Assembly (NCBI GenBank): GCA_038373885.1
Contig: JAWZYV010015814.1
Coordinates: 248,001 to 312,000 of the forward strand
Source: Cheiracanthium punctorium
Lineage: Eukaryota; Arthropoda; Arachnida; Araneae; Cheiracanthiidae
Length of the DNA: 64,000 bases
Reading direction: 5' to 3'
Part shown: piece by piece, positions 57,223 through 64,000 of the stretch
Position numbering within the stretch: position 1 is the stretch's first letter
How the letters are laid out: each line of letters opens with the position of its first letter
The notes under the pieces: generated by a model
Databases searched by the model: none
What the model was told of the DNA's origin: nothing
Seen by the model: the letters and a program-made list of their open reading frames with translations, nothing else
Position numbers and translations under genes: made by a program

Positions 57223-57272
57223 TAAGTGCTTCATACAGTATTCTCTATGGAGGGCCTTGTTTATAATCCTTA
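57060..57272 (+). repeat. LQEH repeat unit with poly-A
   Basis: AACTGCCGTGGGGAG, TACTGAAATTCTTTAGAG and GTGCTCCTGTTAAAA form a unit, interrupted by a poly-A run of about 30 bp (57188-57218). Confidence 0.6.
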
Positions 57273-57994
57273 AAATCATAGATCACTTTCTTTTATTTGA
57301 AATAAATGAACAGCTCTAAAATGCAGTTTAAACCAAAATTCTTTCGTGTGCTCCTGCAAAAGAACTATGAATGCTGCAATATTTGTATCAATCAGTTGTC
57401 ATTCTGCATAACCGGTAAAAACGGACTTGCTAACTCTTAAATGTTAAGTCATGAATCAAAATACATAGCTAGATATCACGAAAGTAAAATAAATGTCCTG
57501 GTATTATCCGACACTAGAGGGCACTTTCTCTGCTAGGTATTTTTACGTTATTCGCATGTTACAAAAAATTGTCTGTTAGTAAAGCAATTTTTAGTGTCTT
57601 GAAAGCTTTAATTGCTTTCATCTGTATCTATTTTGGTACTTATGAGTGTAATTCAATCTCCAGCCAATTGTACCAAAGTGTAATACAATTTCCAGCCACT
57701 TCCAGACATCCAATCAATGACAGTATAATAGTATTGAAAATTGTATTTGTAGCAATTGAAAATAGAAAATTGTATTTGTTTTACTTTCGTGATATCTATC
57801 TATGTATTTTGATTCATGACTCATTTAAGAGTTAGCAAGTCCGTTTTTACTGGTTATGCAGAATGACAACTGACTGATGCAAATATTGCAGCATTTATAG
57901 TTCTTTTGCAGGAGCACACGAAAGAATTTTGGTTTAAACTGCATGTTAGAGATATTCATTTATTTCAAATAAAAGAAAGTGATCTATGTTTTTA
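57273..57994. repeat. large foldback with 220-bp arms
   Basis: The arm 57273-57493 and the arm 57777-57994 are complementary with only occasional mismatches, e.g. CATAGATCACTTTCTTTTAT versus ATAAAAGAAAGTGATCTATG and GCAAGTCCGTTTTTAC versus GTAAAAACGGACTTGC. The spacer of about 280 bp contains ACACTAGAGGGCA (57511-57523), a CTCF-core-like motif with one mismatch. Each arm includes one LQEH unit. Confidence 0.85.
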
Positions 57995-58560
57995 TAGATC
58001 ACTATCCAAAGACATATATGTCTTTGGATTCGCAGAATTTTCCACCAGACAAATGGGCCATCCTCTACTCGCGTTTTTTCCAGCACATTTCAAAAGTGTT
58101 TATGATTTCAGTTTACGAAATGTACGCGTCATTCATATTTACTTTACCACGTACGCTATCGAAAATAGCGTCTGTATTATTTACAGTTCTTTTACAAAAG
58201 AATTCCAATACATTGCGCTATTGTTAAAAGCATATTTTAGAGATATTCTGTTACTTAAAAATATGATATACGTTATTAAAGATTACAAAATAAAACCCTT
58301 CATCCAAAATAGCGTCTGTATCGAAAATAACGTCTTTTTTAAGCTTTCACAGGAGCACCCAAAAGAATTCCAATACATTTCGCTCTATGGGCAGGCATTC
58401 TTCAAAGGGTAATTTTGCATATATTCGGCTGTTAAAAATCATAATACATGTTATGAAGAATTACGAAGTAAAGTTCTTCATCGAAAATAGTGTCTGCATC
58501 AGTTACAGTTCTTCTACAGGAACATTCAAAAGAACTCCAACGCATTATCTGTAGAAGTTT
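57906..58560 (-). repeat. array of reverse LQEH units with a long open frame
   Basis: Units spaced about 155-170 bp recur with CAGGAGCACMCRAAAGAATT (57910, 58346) and diverged forms at 58190 and 58517. In the plus direction they share a frame of 168 codons (57906-58412) whose peptide repeats EH-x-KEF and KEFQYI blocks with ENSVC and FRDI(LH) elements. The same peptide pattern appears in R1 frames at 27714-27914 and 29319-29714. No known protein family is recognised. A repeat-derived frame is the simplest reading. Confidence 0.6.
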
Positions 58561-58952
58561 AGTGACATTTATCTATTTCAGGCCGAATTCACGAAAGTAT
58601 ATACGCGATTGTACCTGCTTATTCTTCATTTAAAGGGGGGCAATAACTTTTACAGGGTCTCACAAAATTACATCATTAGTTATGTACAGTTTGTTTGAGG
58701 TTATGCTCAAACATCGCCAAGTTGGACGACGAGATATAGCTCAATATGTCACAAGATTGCTGTGTTGGAAAGTATTTCATAATCCTGGTATAATTCATCT
58801 GTCTTGTTTTCTTTTTTTGCCAGTTGATCTCTGCAATGCGATAATGACTGAATAATTCGGAAGCTTTTTAAAATGTTATTGCTTGTCAATCATATCACAA
58901 ACGTGGCAGCAAAATTTTCATGCGTGTCCTACTGTTGACATCGCTGATCTAC

Positions 58953-59364
58953 AGGGTGATTCAAAACTTTTTGTGGCTAATGTAAAGGGTGATAGAGGTG
59001 GTGCAGCATCACATAGCAATGTGCGGTCGGATATGTTTTCGTCGTGTACCTGTTAATAATCACTTTGGAAGAAGTGTTGAAGTGTTTGTCTGAATTCTCA
59101 ATTGAGTTTCACAAGCAATGAGCTTTCCTCCGACACTTTCAACGATGAAATGAAATAGAATTTGTAAACTACCCATTTTGGGTAAGTGCTTTCTGTGAAA
59201 GATGCATTAGATTTTGACATACAATGGTCGGAAAGTTCACTGTTACTTTAACGCTTCTTCCAAAGTGATTATTAGCAGGTATATGAAAACGACGTTTCCG
59301 AACCTCCACATTGCTATGCAATTCTAAACCGTCCTGGTCTCTTCTATCATCCTTTACATTTACA
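58953..59364. mobile_element. TIR MITE of the CAGGGTGATTCAAAA type
   Basis: The left part TACAGGGTGATTCAAAAC with AATGTAAAGGGTGATAGA and the right part TCTATCATCCTTTACATT with TTACAGGGG are inverted. ATAATCACTTTGGAAGAAG pairs with CTTCTTCCAAAGTGATTAT (59057 and 59256). Non-coding. Confidence 0.75.
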
Positions 59365-59807
59365 GGGGTCTATCCAGAAATTTTTTCTGGGGTCCCATTT
59401 CTGTGAAAACAATTTATTTTTTGTTAATTTCAATTTGTATTTTTGTGAATTTCAACATATATTTTCGTAAATTTTTATAAAAAGTTTTGTAAGAGTCACT
59501 TTTCCCTCTTAAAATAATTTACAAAACAAATTAAAATATATGGTAAAATGCCAATGAATGATTTTGTTAATTGATTGTATTTTTGTATAGGGGCCGTTTT
59601 AATCGATTGTAATTTTGTGAAGGGGCTGTGAAACGGACCCAAATTTCGTCTGCAACGATCTCTGATTTTTGACATAAAGTTTTGAGTCACTCTGGATACT
59701 TTTCAGAAACAAGGTAGAGCTACACACTTTCAAAAAAAAATAAAAAAAAAAAAATTGAAAAAGAAAATTCTGAAAGACAGAAGGGAAAAAAGAAATAGAA
59801 CGCACAC

Positions 59808-59899
59808 CCTCTTTCGGGTCTAGAACATTCCAGCTCGGCATCCCGCAGTGAATTTCTGGATAGTTTCTCCATCGTTGCCATCCGCTCCAATGCAAAATC
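59808..59899 (-). CDS. weak candidate exon on the minus strand
   Basis: On the minus strand a pyrimidine-rich acceptor, TTTCTTCGCTACCCCGTAG, precedes an open stretch reading DFALERMATMEKLSRNSL and on through RDAELECSRPERG, before a poor donor-like GTGTGC. The peptide is charged and helix-like and the patch is GC-richer than its surroundings, which distinguishes it from the usual F/L/K-rich chance frames. It could also be a first exon starting at ATG 59881. The opposite strand is open too. No family is recognised, the donor is weak, and it may be part of an unrecognised repeat. Confidence 0.22.
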
Positions 59900-59999
59900 C
59901 TACGGGGTAGCGAAGAAATAAATATTTATATCGTTGCCAGCCGAGCCACTAAATACCATTAGGAAACCTCCCGGTCTAATTTTGGTGCGAGGCGCCCCG

Positions 60000-60384
60000 C
60001 CGTGGTACAGGCTACATGCATAAACACTGGTAGTTGTTTTTTTTTCCCCTCCAGTCTTATTAAGCGGTTCTCACGAATGAGTTTCTCCAATGAATGTCTA
60101 GAATGAGTTTTTTTTTGAAGCTTTCCAACGAAATCGTAAAGTGTGTTTGTTTCCAAGTTTGTCTGTCCGTCTGTCTGTGCTCTCACCGCCGTAAATGTGC
60201 ATCGATACCATTGCCATACGCAATAGGGTGTACCCTATAGGAACAGTGAGTTTAGTGTGAAAAATTCTTTAGCAGGAGCTGTCAAAAAAAAAAATTCCAC
60301 AGGATGAGGTTTCTACAGGGAGTCATTGTTAAAGGGTGCATTTTAAGGATGTAAATCTACTTTGAAACAGAATTAATATGCAGG
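60000..60384. other. no gene; repeat fragment
   Basis: GTTTGTCTGTCCGTCTG (60155) with TGTGCTCTCACCGCC resembles 36590-36615. The minus-strand frame 59959-60186 passes through this and is not recognised. CACAGGATGAGGTTTCTACAGG near 60297 has no partner. Confidence 0.45.
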
Positions 60385-60660
60385 GTACATGCCAAAGAGG
60401 TGGTAATAACACGCTTTAAATATCTAGATATTAGATAAGGGGGGGGGGGATGTCAGTTGGAAAAAAATATTCAAACTAAGGCAGGAGAAGAGACTATGTT
60501 AAGAAAAAAATCACTCTTGCTAATTTTCAAAAAGTTGCACTTTTTAAATTTGCACACGATCTCCATACGAAAACTTACCATTTAAGAAAAATGTGAACCA
60601 TACACTAAAAAAGCGATTGCACAAAATTTGAAAATTTTTTACATTAATTTATTTCAATCA
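60385..60660 (+). repeat. left-arm fragment of the CAGGRTGTCCC MITE family
   Basis: AGAGGTGGTAATAACACGC, a G run with ATGTCAGTTGGAAAAAAATA, and TTTCAAAAAGTTGCAC follow the order of the left arm at 15530-15680. No right arm is seen. Confidence 0.6.
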
Positions 60661-60714
60661 CAATAAAATGAGTATTTAAATGTTTATGACAGTGAAGATT
60701 ACATTCACACATAT

Positions 60715-61560
60715 GCAATTTTTTATTTCCATGATTACAATACTTTCCTTACATAGTGCATGCTCGGAAAGTAAAAAAGCATTCAGCAAATTCAACCCTA
60801 GATGCTTGCTGTCCGTGACTTCTACGCAACCTACTTCATTCTGGCGGAAATTTGTGGCCGTCGAACACCGCGTTTTGTGCACAGAGCTCTCTGGCGAGGA
60901 GCGAACCTAACCCCTTCACAAAATTGACCGCACCAGCCTCTTCCAGTAATTGGACGGAAATGGCGCGGGCTGACTCCGCTGCTTCCTGATTAAATTTAAT
61001 GGAGTAAAGTAGGAGGGGGGGGATAGGTTTTTCTTTCTCCTACAAGTGCGTAAATGTAGCTTTGAGTGCATTAAACTTCATTTTAAAGCCTCTTTGGTTG
61101 ACGGGAAGTGTATCATAGCAGGTGGCAACTCTTGCCCACTGGAATGCAGTTCATCCCACTCCCCATCTAGAGAGGTGACCAAACGTTCCCTTTTTTCAGT
61201 GCTTTCTTTCCGATGAGTCCCCAAAATTTGCAAAAGCTATTAGGCACAATATTTTCCCTCATTTTTTCGTATTTGTCTCCATTTTTTCCTCTTTTTACTT
61301 TCCGATCATCAAGTGCCATGTGAATAAAATTACTGTAATCATGAAAAAATTCGATTCTGAGATTTTGATGTACTGACACGTTTTTAGGTCATCTGAATTC
61401 ATTTATGATATTATGTATGTATGCATATGTGTGTGAGTGAACATGATAGTTCCTAAAAGAACATTCGATTGAACACAAATTGGGTATGTATATAAAAGGT
61501 CACGGTCACATGACATGCGTAGATTTTGGTGTGTGTAGTGTCAATAGTTTGTTAACAGAA
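60715..61560. repeat. R2 cap (plus) and reverse R2 fragment flanking unrecognised DNA
   Basis: CATGATTACAATACTTTCC with GCTCGGAAAGTAAAAA (60730-60778) is an R2 cap. In reverse, ACTTTCCGATCATC, then TGTAATCATGAAAAAATTCG and GTGAGTGAACATGATAGTTC (61296-61560) are R2. Between them (60780-61290) the DNA is GC-richer in places (60800-60990), with small frames on both strands, but no family is recognised. Confidence 0.55.
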
Positions 61561-61984
61561 TTGAAAAAAAAAATCCTAGAGATATCAATACAAGGAGATG
61601 GCATTAGCTATTTTCATCATTGGACGAAATGAAGTCACAGTGTTGGTTTAAGTATGGCGGAGCATTTTGTTGGCTTCTTTTTAAATAACAGTTGAAAGAT
61701 GCAGGATTTGACGGATTAAAAACTGAAAATGCACGATTATATGTTACAATAGTTACCTAAATACAAAATCTCAGCATTCTGCAGTTAAAAGTTTCACAGT
61801 TAAGTCCAATACGCAACTATTCTTGGATCCAGCTTTGGCGACATCACTTCTTAAAAATTGGAACTGTCACCATAAAATGACAAGGTCATATCGCAATGTG
61901 GTCTGAGCAAAAGAGCGGCTCCGTTGCAGTTTCGGCTTCACTATCAGATAGCAAATGCCGTCTCTTTGTATTCATATCTCTATG
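61561..61984. other. nothing recognised
   Basis: AT-rich sequence between two R2 copies. AATCTCAGCATTCTGCAG near 61768 recalls R1 modules. No gene. Confidence 0.5.
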
Positions 61985-62402
61985 AAAAAAAAAAAATATA
62001 TATATAGCAAACTGAAGCTCAATCGAATGCGCCGTTTCAACGCTAGCGCAGTTTCAATAATTTCTCCCCATATGCCATAATGTATCAGTAATTTTTGTCG
62101 TAACCCTGTAGAAAAACTATAAGACGTGTACACATCAAAATCAATACCGGTCTAACGATGGTGGTTTATAACATATATACCCAATTTGAGCTCAATCGAA
62201 TGTACCGTTTAAACGCTATCGCACTTTCAAGAATTTCCTCCCATAGGCCATAATGTAAAAGAAATCTTTGTCGTAGCCCAGTAGAAAAACTATAAGTCCT
62301 ATACACATCAAAATCAATACCGGTCTTGCGACGGTGGTTTATAACATATATACTCAATTTGAGCTCAATCGAATGTCCCGTTTAGGAGCTATCGTGTTCA
62401 CT

Positions 62403-62439
<37 letters not shown>

Positions 62440-62575
62440 ACATACATATATACATCTCGTAAAAATAGCATAAATGAATTCAGAAGACCTCAAAACGTGT
62501 CAATACACCAAAATCTCGGATTCGAATTTTTTCATGATTACAATACTTTCCTTACATGGTACATGTTCGGAAAGT
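61985..62575 (+). repeat. R2 modular repeat, second complete copy
   Basis: Two units of about 170 bp, then GAGCTATCGTGTTCACTC, a CA/CATA tract (62403-62453) and the cap ending in hairpin ACTTTCCTTACATGG to TTCGGAAAGT (62545-62575) followed by A-rich DNA. Same order as 47875-48668. Confidence 0.85.
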
Positions 62576-62768
62576 AAAAATACACATTACTTTATATGGG
62601 AAATGGTAATATACAGGGTTGTTTCTTAATTAATCATCAGTATTTAGTAGGGAGGTAAGCAATAGGAAAAGAAGATAATTTCACATAGGAATGTAGGGGG
62701 CGCTTTGTGTCAACAACTCCCATTCACGCGCTGTACGATAGCTCAGTTAAAATAAACTTCACTAGCAA

Positions 62769-62960
62769 CAGGGGTTCCGTATAGAACCCCTTTACACACA
62801 GGCCGACCGAACCGCCATATTGGGTCGAACTGCTGAAGCGGGGGTTGTTTTGCTTGGCGCGTTATCGCGTTGTTGGCGTCGTTTTCTTTACGAGCTCGCA
62901 ATCTTTTTTGTATATCAGTTTGCGCGCTCAGTTTTGTGTTTTACGCTTTTCTTTTCTGAA
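62769..62960. promoter_or_regulatory. CpG-rich, promoter-like patch
   Basis: Rich in CpG in an otherwise CpG-poor region: GGCCGACCGAACCGCCATAT, GGCGCGTTATCGCG and TTTGCGCGCTCAG. It holds a GGGGTTC-GAACCCC hairpin (62769-62788) and GCCATATTGG, similar to YY1-type sites. It could be the promoter or 5' exon of a gene whose coding exon is at 63452. No TATA box or start is decisive. Confidence 0.3.
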
Positions 62961-63451
62961 CATATTTACCTTATCGGCTTGGCATAACTTTAAGAAAGTT
63001 TTTTTAATAGTTACATTTATATATATAATTTATATAAGAATTTTGGACTGATTATTAAATTTCTATACATAAAATAAATTTGTATAAGTTATTAAACTTT
63101 AATCAGCAACCGTTTTTTGTTTTTTTTTTAATTATACAAGAATAAATTAATAGTACTGAATAATCATAAAAGTAATAAACATAAGGGGATATTCGAGATA
63201 ATTTATAGTAATTTTTTTTTTCAAAGGTGTTTATAATTGGTGTTTCAATAAGATTTAACTTCTTAAACATTTAAAATGGTTGAAAATATGCTGTATTAAC
63301 TACCAGAGAAAACTTTGTTGAACTATACAATTATTAATTTTTTTCAGTTGTAGTTGTTTTAAAATTTAATTTAATGAAAATTTAAAACAGAAAAGCATTC
63401 TAGTGTTATTTTGTTATGATGAATAACATTGTTTATAACCGTAATTTATAG

Positions 63452-63775
63452 GTCAAATAATTCTTTTGCTAAAAAAAACTCGTCCCAAATTTCGCATTAT
63501 TAAACCTCAGCTGTTGCAATATTTCAATCAACGAAGAAATTTGTTAATGTGTGGAGATTATTATTCTGCCAATTTTAAATACTTAGTACATAAAATTTGG
63601 TTTTCACCTTTAATAGATAACAAAATCAAGAACCTATTACAGTTGACGGCCAAAAATCCGCACAACTTCTCTGATATAAATAATGAAATTTGCAGTCATT
63701 TGCCAGTGATGAAATTGTTCGAAAGTGTCTTGAATCCAGATAAACATGCTTCTGATGATGATGATGAAAATTTGG
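63452..63775 (+). CDS. candidate coding exon of an unknown gene
   Basis: After an acceptor-like AACCGTAATTTATAG (ends 63451) the plus frame stays open to TAA at 63826-63828. It reads QIILLLKKTRPKFRIIKPQ, then YFNQRRNLLMCGDYYSANF and a hydrophobic/charged mix, then EICSHLPVMKLFESVLNP and an acidic run DDDDEN. At 63776 GTAATA forms a plausible donor just after LG, so either the exon ends there and continues beyond the window, or it is a terminal exon ending in VRIRIP with an AATAAAAG signal near 63902. Residue make-up (C, H, W, P, Q, balanced charge) looks more protein-like than other frames here. No family is recognised. There is no good ATG start within the frame. Confidence 0.42.
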
Positions 63776-63831
63776 GTAATAATAATAATAAAATCCATTT
63801 GATAAAAGTTAGGATAAGAATACCTTAAGTT

Positions 63832-64000
63832 TTTAGTACAGCAAATTTCTTCAACAAAACAAGACTTATTGATAATATATATTTTGCAAAAATATATAAA
63901 TAAAAGAATGAAGCTGAAAAAAAAAAAATAATAATATTTTAAAACAAATAACCATAGAACATGTTTCCAAAATTAGAAAAGGAAATTTTGAAACAATTTG
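63832..64000. other. possible 3' UTR or intron
   Basis: AT-rich tail with an AATAAAAG hexamer-like signal at about 63900 and an A run at 63919-63928. It would suit a 3' UTR if the preceding frame is terminal. Nothing else is seen. Confidence 0.3.

Overview
This window looks like gene-poor, AT-rich animal nuclear DNA, most likely from an arthropod and plausibly a spider or other arachnid. The evidence is eukaryotic throughout: tRNA-derived SINEs, hAT, PIF/Harbinger, mariner, Tigger-like and piggyBac-like DNA transposons, Helentron-like rolling-circle elements, intron-style splice signals and microsatellites. There is no bacterial-style gene packing, and there are no rRNA genes or free-standing tRNA genes. 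The species guess is an inference from the repeat repertoire.

No complete host gene is visible. Three short stretches look like possible exons. The first is 21972-22026 (+), with a strong acceptor and donor, lying between two Helentron copies. The second is 63452-63775 (+), near the right edge and downstream of a CpG-rich, promoter-like patch at 62769-62960. The third is 59808-59899 (-), and is weak. If they are real, most of the window is intron or intergenic DNA filled with transposons. Recognisable broken transposase or element-protein remnants are a PIF/Harbinger transposase N-terminus (38822-39052), a mariner transposase C-terminus (54406-54528, minus) and an endonuclease-domain fragment (18708-18929, minus).

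Layout: 1-735 is a reverse copy of composite repeat R1. 1306-10961 holds Tigger-like and hAT-type MITEs and two SINEs. 11996-14792 holds a palindromic TTAA-flanked element and a hAT with three levels of nesting. 15147-17716 holds several inverted-repeat MITEs. 17856-26709 may be one very large hAT-like element filled by Helentron-like copies, including an inverted pair. 27078-30680 is a 1.8-kb tandem duplication of R1. 30804-37982 holds more MITEs and tandem repeats. 38125-40029 is a hAT with a Harbinger inside it. 41671-48668 holds a TA-type MITE, AT-rich palindromes and R2 repeats. 49664-51729 is a second copy of the 24279-26384 Helentron. 52405-57994 holds nested mariner, hAT, piggyBac-like and SINE insertions and a large foldback. 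57900-62575 holds more modular repeats.

Many insertions were delimited by exact target-site duplications (TSDs), and in two cases a related copy in the window shows the uninterrupted site. Two patterns stand out. Several hAT-type MITEs consist of a terminal inverted repeat (TIR) followed by many copies of one short element-specific word. The two long Helentron copies carry a tandem array of motifs resembling the CTCF core site.
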